Shown here piece by piece: positions 28,302-37,655 of a DNA stretch of 64,000 nucleotides. A program made the position numbers and the translations under genes. Numbering within the stretch: position 1 is the stretch's first letter; every line of letters begins with the position of its first letter. This DNA is from Acidobacteriota bacterium. Its GTDB lineage: Bacteria; Acidobacteriota; Blastocatellia; Pyrinomonadales; Pyrinomonadaceae. The stretch covers positions 1-64,000 of the forward strand of contig JAOAPY010000045.1 in assembly GCA_025463135.1 (NCBI GenBank). Direction: 5' to 3'. The notes under the pieces are model-generated. The model had not been told where the DNA came from, ran no database searches, and was given only the letters and a program-made list of their open reading frames with translations.

Positions 28302-29966
28302 TTACCGATTCGCGGCTGAGAAGGAGAAAACGCGCTTGCCTCCGGCCGTTTGCATTAAACTCATCGCCCCCATATAGCCAAAGCCAAACAAGAAAAGTGT
28401 GAGAAAAGGGATCGTGCCCCACATATGCAAACGTGCCGCGTACACAATTGCCAGTAGAAAATAGAGAGCAAAGCTCAGCTCCAACAGCGGCAGCCAGCCT
28501 CGCTTGCGCCGGTATTTCTTTTTCTTCCAGGTTTCGTCGCTGGCTTCCTCAACCCGGTACTTGGGGGTGCGCACGAAATCAGACTTCACGCCGAACAGCG
28601 CTTCGAGCACGGCGCGCGCATTTGAAAAAGCGAGCCCAATCCCCAGCGCCATCACCAGCGGCAAGTGCAGTAATCGCGGCGTGCGTTTTTCATCGAGATA
28701 CCAGACCGCAGTTCCATAAAAGAGGACTACCGAAATTGTAGAGAAGAACAACAGCGGCAGATCCAGAACCATCAGGTGATACAAAGGCTGATTGTAACGC
28801 ACCAGCAAGAGTGGGAACTGCAGGAAGCTCGCCACGATCATCAACGGATAGCTGATGTTTCCGGTGAGACGAAAAAACATTTCCAGCCTGAGGCGAGCCG
28901 GCAAGGGCGCATTCCAAATTCGCGGATAGAGCTTGATGCCCACTTGCATCACACCCTTGGCCCAGCGGCGCTGCTGCGCCTTGAAGGCATTAATCTCAAC
29001 CGGGATTTCCGCGGGCGCTTCTTCATCGAGCAGATAGATAAATTTCCAGCCCATTAGCTGCGCGCGAAAACTAAGATCGGTATCTTCGGTGAGTGTGTCA
29101 TGTTGCCAGCCGCCGCTCATGTCGATGGCCGTGCGCCGCCAGATGCCGGCGGTGCCGTTGAAATTGAAGAAACCGCCGGTGCGATTGCGCGTCGTCTGCT
29201 CGACCACGAAATGCCCATCCAACATGATCGTCTGCAAGCGCGTCAGCAAGTTGTATTTGCCATTGATATGGGACCAGCGCATTTGCGCGCAGCCCACCAG
29301 CGGGTCCTTGAAAAAATCGACCAGCTTGCGCAGGCAATCGGGCCTGGGCACAAAGTCCGCATCGAAGATGGCGAGCAGTTCGCCCTTCGCCGTGGTAGTG
29401 CCATGAGCAAGCGCGCCCGCTTTGAACCCTATACGCTCCTTTCGATGTACGTAATGAATATCAAAGCCCTCTTGCGCGTACTTCGCCACTGTGGCTTCGG
29501 CTATCTTCACGGTCTCATCGGTTGAATCGTCAAGCACCTGGATCTCGAACCGATCGCGCGGGTAATCAATCTCAGTGATGGCCTTCACCAGACGCTCGAC
29601 CACGTACATCTCATTAAATAGAGGGAGCTGCACGGTGATGTGCGGCAATTCGTCCTCGGCAAAGTGTCCGCTGGGTGTCGGTACAATGTGGCGATAGCGC
29701 CAGAACTCGATCACCTGCTTGACACGATAGAGCCCGTAGACAGAGAGGACGAATAAAATCGTGAAGTATAAGACCAGCACGGTCCAATCGAAACTGTCGA
29801 GTCGATAGAGCGGGCTGATGTTGTTTTGAGTCTTGGTGACGACGGCGCAATAGTTCTGAAACTGTCGAGGGATTGTAACGCTGGGGTCACACACATCGCC
29901 GGTAAACACCGGTAGCTTATATCCGGTAAACACCGCGGGATCATCTGCCTCGAGGGAAAGAAACAT
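28302..29966 (-). CDS. membrane glycosyltransferase family 2 (cellulose-synthase-like)
   Basis: 554 residues. A TM segment (~61-84) precedes a GT2 domain with the catalytic pattern D146-D147 (VLDDS), D202-x-D204 (FDADF), TED near 294-296 and QQRRW at 331-335 (the QxxRW motif of processive synthases). Four or so TM helices follow (~370-540). A basic stretch, KKKKYRRKRG, sits on a cytoplasmic loop near 485-495. This layout fits processive beta-glycan synthases of the CslA/BcsA type, but there is no PilZ domain and no BcsB neighbour, so the polymer is unknown. ATG 29966 has GAGGA upstream. The codons just before the stop (TTCTCAGCCGC...) are imperfectly repeated 31 nt downstream. Confidence 0.87.
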   Translation of the reverse strand: MFLSLEADDPAVFTGYKLPVFTGDVCDPSVTIPRQFQNYCAVVTKTQNNISPLYRLDSFDWTVLVLYFTILFVLSVYGLYRVKQVIEFWRYRHIVPTPSGHFAEDELPHITVQLPLFNEMYVVERLVKAITEIDYPRDRFEIQVLDDSTDETVKIAEATVAKYAQEGFDIHYVHRKERIGFKAGALAHGTTTAKGELLAIFDADFVPRPDCLRKLVDFFKDPLVGCAQMRWSHINGKYNLLTRLQTIMLDGHFVVEQTTRNRTGGFFNFNGTAGIWRRTAIDMSGGWQHDTLTEDTDLSFRAQLMGWKFIYLLDEEAPAEIPVEINAFKAQQRRWAKGVMQVGIKLYPRIWNAPLPARLRLEMFFRLTGNISYPLMIVASFLQFPLLLVRYNQPLYHLMVLDLPLLFFSTISVVLFYGTAVWYLDEKRTPRLLHLPLVMALGIGLAFSNARAVLEALFGVKSDFVRTPKYRVEEASDETWKKKKYRRKRGWLPLLELSFALYFLLAIVYAARLHMWGTIPFLTLFLFGFGYMGAMSLMQTAGGKRVFSFSAANR

Positions 29967-29988
29967 TATGGCTAATCCTCAAACTTAA

Positions 29989-30018
29989 AAGCGCCGTGTG
30001 GGTTCATCGCACGGCGCG
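29989..30018 (-). terminator. terminator-like hairpin in the glycosyltransferase leader
   Basis: On the minus strand GCGCCGTG pairs with CACGGCGC around an 11-nt loop, followed by TTTTAAGTTT. It lies 23 nt before the glycosyltransferase ATG, so it could end readthrough from upstream or act as an attenuator. No regulatory domain was recognised upstream of it. Confidence 0.6.
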
Positions 30019-30189
30019 AAAATCGGCTAATTAGTCTGGCCTCATGAATAGCAGGGCATCTTCCATCGAGCAAACTCTCGAATGGGCCTCGATTCTACCC
30101 TACGCTCGGCTTGTGGCCCAACGAAGACCGCGGAATGGTGCCGGTTGAGGATGATTTAGTTGGGCATATGCGATGTGAGACTGACGTAC

Positions 30190-30318
30190 AGAACCGGAAG
30201 CGGCAGCGACCGGATCCCAGAGTCACTCTAATTCCTACGCTCTCTCATCTCTCTTGATGATTGAGAAAACCGGATTGCAAGTTCAATGAAGGATCCGGTC
30301 GCTACCGCTTCGGCTCCG
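30190..30318. repeat. inverted repeat, GGTAGCGACCGGATCC family, copy 2
   Basis: GAACCGGAAGCGGCAGCGAC at the left faces GTCGCTACCGCTTCGGCTCC at the right, with CGGATCC/GGATCCG at the inner ends. It lies between the DUF2085 gene and the glycosyltransferase promoter region. The rest of 30019-30466 shows no gene. Confidence 0.8.
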
Positions 30319-30466
30319 TATTTTGAGTTTTTACCACCTTCAATCGTATTTGCTTATTTCGCCAGTGGCTCTGTGGCGCAGTTGCTTATCGATTCCCCAA
30401 AGCACAGATGCCGAAATGAGAAATGAAAAATCACCAATGAAGAATGGTTCGGTTCGCCAAAGGAGG

Positions 30467-31009
30467 CTAGGATTTAATCTCAACGGCCTTCCGGGTGAAC
30501 AACTGGCGCAATTCTTTTAGGCTGAGGTCAACCAATCCCGGCATGACATAAAACACCGACACCGATCCGAGCAGCGCCCCCGTCAGGAACCGAGATAGAT
30601 GTGTGTTCTCCCAGAGGCCAAAGAACCCCAGCAAAAAATCGATCGCCAACGGCACCGCGGCCAGAAACAACCAGCGTCGCGGCGGCGTGTCGATACTCTG
30701 CAACGAACGCAACAGGGGATAACCAAGCGTGCCCACGGTGAAGCCCGCATAAATCCCCGTGCATCGCGCACACACGGCAAATTGATGACCCGCGATGAAG
30801 AACGAGCGCTCAGGAATCTGATGACACAGACGACTGAAAACTTCATAGACGGCGAACGCGAACCCGCTGTGCCCACAGGCCTGAGCCAGCGGCGCGCCTA
30901 TGATCATTCCCATGATTACCAATGAGACGCCGGCCACGCCGGCCCAGATCAGGAGCGGGCGGCGATCGGGAGAAGTTTGGCGGATATAGTCGGTCGGCGA
31001 TGATGGCAT
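30467..31009 (-). CDS. DUF2085 membrane protein
   Basis: 180 residues. The DUF2085 signature is clear: CHQIPERSFFIAGHQFAVC, then ARCTGIYAG (~67-96), with paired cysteines C64/C83/C86 suggesting metal or redox chemistry. Four to five TM segments are visible (~20-42, ~92-108, ~117-135, ~140-165). The function of the family is unknown. It is followed downstream by a repeat-rich gap and preceded by glpX on the same strand. Confidence 0.82.
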   Translation of the reverse strand: MPSSPTDYIRQTSPDRRPLLIWAGVAGVSLVIMGMIIGAPLAQACGHSGFAFAVYEVFSRLCHQIPERSFFIAGHQFAVCARCTGIYAGFTVGTLGYPLLRSLQSIDTPPRRWLFLAAVPLAIDFLLGFFGLWENTHLSRFLTGALLGSVSVFYVMPGLVDLSLKELRQLFTRKAVEIKS

Positions 31010-31017
31010 TAGAACTG

Positions 31018-31132
31018 ATCTTTGGTCTTTGACCTTTGGTCTTTGGCTTTGCTTTCAGAAGGCCAACTTCGGCCGCAAGCGCGTAGTTACGCAAAATCTC
31101 AAAGGCCTAAGACCCAGGACCAAAGAACTTCT
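31018..31132. repeat. low-complexity inverted repeat (TTTGGTCTTTG type)
   Basis: GGTCTTTGACCTTTGGTCTT is repeated in tandem heptad-like units at the left and faces GACCCAGGACCAAAGAAC at the right. It fills the gap between glpX and the DUF2085 gene and ends close to the glpX stop. It resembles the heptad repeat in mfd in style, not in sequence. Confidence 0.6.
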
Positions 31133-31138
31133 GCTTTA

Positions 31139-32188
31139 TCAAAACCTGATAACGGTATCCGGGCCGCCTTCAATGTGCAGCGTGTCCACAAACCGGATGT
31201 GTTTGGATTCGGTAGTCATGACCAGCGAATGAGTTCGCTTGCCGGCGCCAAAAAATCTGACGCCCTTCAACAGCGCGCCGTCGGTTACACCCGTGGCGGC
31301 AAAAATGATCTTCTTGCCGGGAGCGAGATCGTCGGTGTCATAGATCTTGTTCGGATCTTTGATGCCCATTGATTGCAGCCTGTCGAGCACGACCTCCGCG
31401 GGTGGGACCTTACTTTTATCCACGCCCAGCCGGTCCGGATCGTAAACCAGGCGCGCCTGGATCTCGCCATTCAAACACTTCATGGCAGCGGCGGTAATCA
31501 CGCCTTCCGGGGCGCCACCAATGCCCATCAGCGCGTGAATATTCGTGCCCGCAACCGCTGCGGAAATACCGGCCGACAAATCGCCGTCGCCGATCAGCCG
31601 AATACGCGCGCCTGCTTCTCGGACTTCATCGATTAATTTTTTATGACGCTTGCGTTCCAGCACGATCACTGTCAGGTCTTCGACGTCGCGGCCCAGCCGG
31701 CGGGCGATATTCTTGAGGTTGTCTTTCACTGGCGCATCGATATCGACGACGCCGCGCGACGATGGTCCCACCACAATCTTGTCCATGTAGATATCCGGAG
31801 CGTTCAGCAGGCCGTTGCGTTCGGCCGCGGCCAGGACGGCGATCGCATTGTTCGCTCCCAGAGCACAGAGGTTGGTCCCTTCCAGCGGATCGACGGCGAT
31901 ATCGACTTCCGGACACAACTGGGCTACGTCATCGCTGACGCCAAAGCCGCCACCCACCTCTTCGCCGATGTAAAGCATGGGGGCTTCATCGCGCTCGCCT
32001 TCGCCAATCACGATGCGACCGCGCATGGGCACGGTGTCCATCACTTCGCGCATTGCTTCCACGGCGACGTGATCGGAATACTTGCGATCACCCTGGCCCA
32101 TAGTTCGCGCCGCCGCAATTGCCGCCGCTTCACACACGCGTAGGAAGTCCAGAGACAGTTCTCGCTCTGTCTTTAATTCATGAACCAT
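31139..32188 (-). CDS. glpX: class II fructose-1,6-bisphosphatase (GlpX)
   Basis: 349 residues from ATG 32188, which has AGGAG 8 nt upstream; the longer frame from 32233 adds 15 residues without a ribosome-binding site. Motifs of the GlpX family are present: [20 protein letters not shown] near the N-terminus, [11 protein letters not shown], the metal-binding [10 protein letters not shown] and [12 protein letters not shown]. It hydrolyses fructose 1,6-bisphosphate in gluconeogenesis, and in some bacteria also sedoheptulose bisphosphate. Length and motifs are normal. It may be transcribed with the DUF2085 gene downstream, although a repeat element separates them. Confidence 0.93.
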   Translation of the reverse strand: MVHELKTERELSLDFLRVCEAAAIAAARTMGQGDRKYSDHVAVEAMREVMDTVPMRGRIVIGEGERDEAPMLYIGEEVGGGFGVSDDVAQLCPEVDIAVDPLEGTNLCALGANNAIAVLAAAERNGLLNAPDIYMDKIVVGPSSRGVVDIDAPVKDNLKNIARRLGRDVEDLTVIVLERKRHKKLIDEVREAGARIRLIGDGDLSAGISAAVAGTNIHALMGIGGAPEGVITAAAMKCLNGEIQARLVYDPDRLGVDKSKVPPAEVVLDRLQSMGIKDPNKIYDTDDLAPGKKIIFAATGVTDGALLKGVRFFGAGKRTHSLVMTTESKHIRFVDTLHIEGGPDTVIRF

Positions 32189-32305
32189 TTTGGCTCTCCT
32201 GTTTCCCGAATTAGTGGCTGCGACTTCAGACAAGCAGGCACCGGTCGCAGACGAATGAAATGCGCAGCAATACTAACAGAGCGGCCCTGGAATTTGTAGC
32301 TGGTC

Positions 32306-32412
32306 GGATGTGGCGCGAGCGTCTCGTTCGTGGCTGGCTTGCGAACGAAAATCTTGAAATTAACGGGCCTCTGACCCTCAACCCACGCGCAAGATGCGCG
32401 TGCCACATCTAA
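32306..32412. repeat. inverted repeat, GATGTGGC...GCCACATC
   Basis: GGATGTGGCGCGAGCGTC near 32306 faces GATGCGCGTGCCACATC ending near 32411. The inner GCGCAAGATGCGC is a short palindrome similar in style to the GCACGC elements at 9770 and 13260. It lies in the 536-bp divergent gap between glpX and the methyltransferase gene. Confidence 0.6.
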
Positions 32413-32558
32413 TCGGCGATCCATGGGCGATGCCCACGGCTATTCAATTTCAAACCTTCGGCGTGAACGAGCATATTCGCTCGAACTGCAAAACATCTGC
32501 TATTCAAAGTACCTGGAAGGCGCCGTGGATTCGCACTATAAGCACGAGAGGTTTTCCC

Positions 32559-32622
32559 AAGAAGGTGCAAAGCACGCAAAGAAATATTTTAAAGTCTTTG
32601 CGTGCTTTGCACCTTTGCGGGA
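32559..32622. repeat. near-perfect inverted repeat of 24-nt arms
   Basis: GAAGGTGCAAAGCACGCAAAG at the left faces CTTTGCGTGCTTTGCACCTT at the right with a short AT-rich centre (AAATATTTTAAAG). It would form a long hairpin on either strand about 100 bp upstream of the methyltransferase gene. It may be an operator-like site or another mobile palindrome. Confidence 0.75.
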
Positions 32623-32724
32623 TAGTGCTTACATCATTGGAGTTGACATATCCCACCGCAGTGTCGTAAACAGACAACACCGTAACGCCCGACAAAAAAT
32701 TATCGCTGAGTTCAGGAGGTCCTT

Positions 32725-33801
32725 ATGTCTGCTGTTATTCCTGCTACACCGATCAACGAAGACAAGATGCACAAATTTCTGGGCCAGGTTGTAACAGACC
32801 TGGGCGCCTCTCTTAGTTCATCGCTTGCCTACATTGGACAGAAGCTGGGTCTTTACAAAGCCCTGGCCGCAGGTGGGCCACAAACCTCCGCGGAGCTGGC
32901 TGAGAAAACTTCGACCAACGAACGATATGTGCGCGAATGGCTGATCAATCAAGCCTCGAGCGGCTATGTAGATTATGACGCAGCCGGCGGGCGTTACTCG
33001 ATGGGACCGGAGCAGGCCATGGCGCTCACGGATGAAACCAGTCCTTTTTACGTCGGCGGTGGTTTCCACGTGGTCAAGGCCATGAATAGCGCGGTGGGAA
33101 AGATCGAGGAATATTTTCGCCACGGCGGTGGCATGCTCTGGGGCGAGCATGATCCGGATCTGTTTGTCGGCACTGAGCGGTTCTTTCGTCCGGGTTACAC
33201 TGCGCACTTGATTGGATCGTGGATTCCGGCGCTGAAAGGTATCGAAGAAAAACTCAAAGCGGGCGGCAAAGTCGCCGATATCGGCTGCGGCCATGGCTCA
33301 TCCACAATCATCATGGCCAAGGCGTATCCGAACTCTCGTTTCTGGGGCTTTGATAATCATCCCGGCTCGATTGAGACGGCAAAAGAAAGAGCCAGAGACG
33401 CGGGTGTCTCCGATCGAGTTACTTTTGCGACTGCCAACGCCAACGATATTCCAGACGAAGGTTACGACATGGTGGCATTCTTTGATTGCCTGCACGACAT
33501 GGGCGATCCCGTCGGCGCTTGCAAGCGCGCGGCTGAGGTATTGGCGGCTGACGGCAGTGCTTTGATCGTCGAACCGATGGCGGGCAATACAGTCGAGGAA
33601 AACTTCAATATCATCGGCCGCACTTTCTCTGGCGCGTCCACACTTTGCTGCACGTCGAATTCGTTGGCCCTGGATGGACCAGCGCTGGGAGCGGTGGCGC
33701 CCGAGTCGGCAATTCGAGACGTGGTCCTGGCCGGCGGGTTTACTGAATTTCGACGCGCAACCGAAACGCCCTTCAATCGTATCTTCGAAGCGCGGCGTTA
33801 G
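32725..33801 (+). CDS. SAM-dependent methyltransferase with N-terminal winged helix (Rv2258c-like)
   Basis: 358 residues; ATG 32725 has a strong AGGAGG. Residues ~10-100 form a winged-helix dimerisation domain as in O-methyltransferases (LYKALAAGGPQTSAELAEK; TNERYVREWL). The SAM site is VADIGCGHGSS near 182-192, with the acidic second strand (FWGFDN) and FFDCLHDMGDP beyond. The arrangement resembles mycobacterial Rv2258c and plant-type small-molecule O-methyltransferases. No pathway neighbours point to a substrate. It is probably monocistronic. Confidence 0.87.
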   Translation: MSAVIPATPINEDKMHKFLGQVVTDLGASLSSSLAYIGQKLGLYKALAAGGPQTSAELAEKTSTNERYVREWLINQASSGYVDYDAAGGRYSMGPEQAMALTDETSPFYVGGGFHVVKAMNSAVGKIEEYFRHGGGMLWGEHDPDLFVGTERFFRPGYTAHLIGSWIPALKGIEEKLKAGGKVADIGCGHGSSTIIMAKAYPNSRFWGFDNHPGSIETAKERARDAGVSDRVTFATANANDIPDEGYDMVAFFDCLHDMGDPVGACKRAAEVLAADGSALIVEPMAGNTVEENFNIIGRTFSGASTLCCTSNSLALDGPALGAVAPESAIRDVVLAGGFTEFRRATETPFNRIFEARR

Positions 33802-33963
33802 GGTGCGCAACGCACTTGCAACCATAACATACTATCGTGGCAGCCTTCCGCAGAGGATCGTAAAATAAAGTTGGTTTTTCAGGCTCCTCCGCGAGCATCC
33901 AAGCGATGCGTCCGAAATCAGCCAACACTCCAAATGGTCTGAGCATAGAAAGGAGGTCCCGGG

Positions 33964-34707
33964 ATGAGAAGTCCGCAGAAATGGATAGTTCTGCTGCTCC
34001 TGATAGTGGCAATTGCTTTATCGGCAATTGCCGCGCTGCGTTCCCAAGCACAGAACGCTACTGAAAAACAGAGGATTGATAAAACCCTCTGGCCTCTTGT
34101 GGATCATTCAAGCCCCGAACCATCTGACGCTCAAGCGCGACTGAATAGGAGTGCGAAAAGCAAGAATCATGATAAATCCGATTGGCGGGTGGACCCCACA
34201 GATCCTGCTGATACTACAACGAGAGTAGATGGCGTTGATCTAACGCTACCCGATATGCCACTGGCTCAGAGCAAGACTGTGGTCATAGGTGACGTACTAA
34301 ACGCTCAGGCATATTTATCGAATGACAAGACCGGCGTTTACTCTGAGTTTACAATTAAGGTTGATGAAATAATCACGAATAGGGACGTCCTGAGTATTTC
34401 GCCAGGTTGTGTAATCGAAGCTGATCGCCAAGGCGGGAGAGTTAGGTTTGCATCAGGACGGATTCATTGGTACAGCATCGCCAAAGAGAACATGCCGGGC
34501 GTTGGCGCGCGATACGTCTTCTTCCTTACGCGCGACGATGCTTTAGAAGACTTCCATATTGTAACCGCCTATGAGCTGAAGGCCGGAAAAGTTTACGCTC
34601 TTGATGAACTTTCGCAATTTGGTAAGCATGACGGCGAAGAAGAGGCGGCCTTCCTTATGAGACTCCGTAAGCTTGCGGTTACTTCCTTGCAACGAACCCA
34701 ACAATGA
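33964..34707 (+). CDS. exported hypothetical protein
   Basis: 247 residues; ATG 33964 follows AAGGAGG. A signal anchor (~7-29, LLLLIVAIALSAIAAL) is followed by a hydrophilic stretch and a compact predicted beta domain (~95-235; VVIGDVLNAQAYLSND...). The family was not recognised. It is followed after 7 nt by a metalloprotease gene with which it is probably co-transcribed. Codon use looks more AT-rich than the housekeeping genes on both sides, hinting that the pair arrived by transfer. Confidence 0.7.
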   Translation: MRSPQKWIVLLLLIVAIALSAIAALRSQAQNATEKQRIDKTLWPLVDHSSPEPSDAQARLNRSAKSKNHDKSDWRVDPTDPADTTTRVDGVDLTLPDMPLAQSKTVVIGDVLNAQAYLSNDKTGVYSEFTIKVDEIITNRDVLSISPGCVIEADRQGGRVRFASGRIHWYSIAKENMPGVGARYVFFLTRDDALEDFHIVTAYELKAGKVYALDELSQFGKHDGEEEAAFLMRLRKLAVTSLQRTQQ

Positions 34708-34714
34708 GGGCCTC

Positions 34715-35254
34715 ATGAAAAGGATCCTCGCATTGGAAATCCCGCATTTGATAGTATTGCTCTTCATAACACTGTGGATTGGAATCTGGCTTGATCCGAG
34801 TATCCTCGTAATAGCGCAAGCTCCTTGTTCCACGCCTCCAATGCTCGCACGAACCAACGGAGCACATTGGCCACACAATCAGAATGTTGCGGTTCTAATT
34901 AATGAGAATGACTTTTCAACTCAGGAGCTTGGGGCCATTGAAGATGCATTTAATAACTGGCAGAATTCAAATGGACCGAACGGGAATAATTCAGGTGTAA
35001 CCTTCACCTATGCATCGGTCACATCACCTCCGACGGGTGCAAATCAAATAAATACACACTACGTTCATAGGCCGGCGCCCGGCTCGCAACTCACCGGAGG
35101 GGCCTCTTCAAGTATCGGCAGTGTAACGACTCCCACCGGCGAACATATAACAACAAATGCCAGTACTGCTATTGGTACCAATGAATCAAACCTGGATAAC
35201 ATAACATCGATTATGGCGCACGAGATTGGACATCCTTTTGGACTGGATGCTTAG
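34715..35254 (+). pseudogene. exported metzincin-like zinc metalloprotease, truncated after the zinc site
   Basis: 179 residues from ATG 34715 (7 nt after the preceding stop). It has a signal anchor (~10-35), a matrixin-like N-terminal region (ALINEN-like strand, AIEDAFNNWQ), and ends MAHEIGHPFGLDA-stop. HEIGHxFGLD is the zinc motif HExxHxxGxxD, but family members continue with a Met-turn and C-terminal helix that are missing here. The stop codon overlaps the stop of the convergent acyl-CoA dehydrogenase gene, so the 3' part has probably been lost at a recombination junction. A functional minimal enzyme is unlikely without the Met-turn. Confidence 0.72.
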
Positions 35255-36459
35255 TTTGAGGGCTTCCAAGGCGGGAGCGTCTTGCGCGCGGGCTTTTCTT
35301 TCTTGAGACCAAGCGCCCAGTCGGCTTGCATCAATGTGTGAATGTCGCGGGTGCCCTCGTAGATGATCGCGGCTTTGCAATTGCGCAGATAACGTTCGAC
35401 GGGATAGTCGTTGGAGTAACCGTTCGCGCCGTGAACTTCGATGGCCATCGAAGCGGCTTTCTCACTGCGCACGGTCGCTTGCCATTTCGCCAAACTCGTG
35501 GCGCGGCCATTGGGCTTGCCTTCATTCTTCAGCCAGCCGGCGCGCAGCCACAGTAGGTGGCTCATTTGGTAATCAGCTTCCATGTCGGCGATTTTTTGTT
35601 TTACGAGTTGGTGGTTCGCGATCTTTGTGCCAAAGGTCTCGCGCTCGTTCGCATAAGCGATCGATGCATCACGCGACGCGCGAATCAAGCCGGTGGCGCC
35701 TGAGGCAACGGTGTAACGGCCCTGCTCGAGCGCGAACATCGCGATCTTGAAGCCCTCGCCTTCTTCACCAACCAGGTTTTCATTCGGCACGTGCGCATCC
35801 TGCAGGCTGAAGTAGCCGGTGTTGCCGGCGCGAATCCCCAGCTTGCCGTGAATGGTGCCCGATGAAAACCCCTTCATGGTGCGTTCAACGATAAAGCATG
35901 ACATCCCGGTGTGATCGCGTTGCCGCCGTTTCTCTTCGTCAGTCCAACAAAAGAAAAGAAAATTGTCAGCGGTGTCAGCAAGACTGATCCACATCTTTTC
36001 GCCGTTCAAGATCCATTCGTCGCCTTCACGGCGAGCAGTCGAGCGCGAACCCACGACATCCGAACCTGCGCCCGGCTCGGTCAAGCCATAGGTAGAGAGC
36101 TTTTCGCCTTTCGCTTGCGGCACCAGATATTTTTGTTTTTGCTCTTCAGTGCCCCAGGTATAGAGGGTCAGCGAATTCAAACCCACGTGAACCGACATTG
36201 CTACGCGCAGAAAGGTATCGACGGCTTCCAACTCTTCACAAACCAGACCGAGCGAAATGTAGTCAAAGCCAGCGCCGCCATATTCTTCGGGAATGCAAAC
36301 ACCCAACAGGTTCAGCATGGCCATCTTTTCAAAAACCGCGCGCTCGAAATGCTGCTTCTCGTCCCATTCTTTGATGTAGGGGGCGACTTCATTTTGCGCA
36401 AACTCGCGCACGGTTTGCACAATGGCATTATGGTCATCAGTTAATTCGAAATCGATCAT
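35251..36459 (-). CDS. acyl-CoA dehydrogenase
   Basis: 402 residues with the normal three-domain layout. FAD contacts are visible at YGLTEPGAGSD (~128-138) and in the W-I-S strand (KMWISLADTADNF). The C-terminal helical domain contains QVHGANGYS-like (EVHGANGYSNDYPVER) and the likely catalytic base Glu in YEGTRDIHTL (~370-379). It oxidises acyl-CoA to enoyl-CoA and passes electrons to ETF. Chain-length preference cannot be told; the YEGT position of the Glu is that of short-chain and branched-chain enzymes. It is monocistronic, and its stop codon abuts the truncated protease gene. Confidence 0.92.
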   Translation of the reverse strand: MIDFELTDDHNAIVQTVREFAQNEVAPYIKEWDEKQHFERAVFEKMAMLNLLGVCIPEEYGGAGFDYISLGLVCEELEAVDTFLRVAMSVHVGLNSLTLYTWGTEEQKQKYLVPQAKGEKLSTYGLTEPGAGSDVVGSRSTARREGDEWILNGEKMWISLADTADNFLFFCWTDEEKRRQRDHTGMSCFIVERTMKGFSSGTIHGKLGIRAGNTGYFSLQDAHVPNENLVGEEGEGFKIAMFALEQGRYTVASGATGLIRASRDASIAYANERETFGTKIANHQLVKQKIADMEADYQMSHLLWLRAGWLKNEGKPNGRATSLAKWQATVRSEKAASMAIEVHGANGYSNDYPVERYLRNCKAAIIYEGTRDIHTLMQADWALGLKKEKPARKTLPPWKPSN

Positions 36460-36528
36460 GAGTTGCTCTCTTTTTTTGAAATGTTCAGGGTGTGAATTGA
36501 CCGGACATCTTACTCGATTAGGGCAGAG

Positions 36529-36727
36529 CTGTCAGTACCACCTGCGTCAGCGGTAGTGGGTCAGTTTGATGTCCGATGAGCTTTAGCTTGTCGTAACGCC
36601 GCGACAAACTAAAGTTTGTCGGACATTTGCTGCGAAACTGACCCACCACCTGCGTCAGCGGGTGGGTCCTTCTTTTGTGACTGTTGCCGCCGATGACCCA
36701 CCCGCCTGGCGCAGGTGGTACTGACAG
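36529..36727. repeat. nested composite palindrome: CAGTACCACCTGCG family with a GTCCGACAAACT copy inside
   Basis: The outer arms are CTGTCAGTACCACCTGCGTC (36529) and GCAGGTGGTACTGACAG (to 36727). Inside, GTCCGATGAGC...GTTTGTCGGAC (36571-36624) is a complete element of another family, flanked by GTGGGTCAG/CTGACCCAC. The outer family recurs at 48377-48511 and as a half at 45199-45222. Nesting shows that one element inserted into, or moved with, another. Confidence 0.87.
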
Positions 36728-36748
36728 GAGAGCGGCCTTTGCTATACT
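36721..36748 (+). promoter_or_regulatory. aguB promoter partly made of a repeat element; leaderless mRNA likely
   Basis: CTGACA (36721-36726), a 16-nt spacer and TATACT (36743-36748). The next base expected as transcript start is at or beside ATG 36756. The -35 hexamer is the last part of the right arm of the 36529-36727 palindrome. Confidence 0.65.
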
Positions 36749-36755
36749 GCGCGGC

Positions 36756-37651
<896 letters not shown>

Positions 37652-37655
<4 letters not shown>

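Noticed and set aside
30034-30069. 11-codon ORF (MEDALLFMRPD) as a leader peptide for the glycosyltransferase
   Set aside because: No ribosome-binding site and no run of one amino acid that could sense a nutrient.
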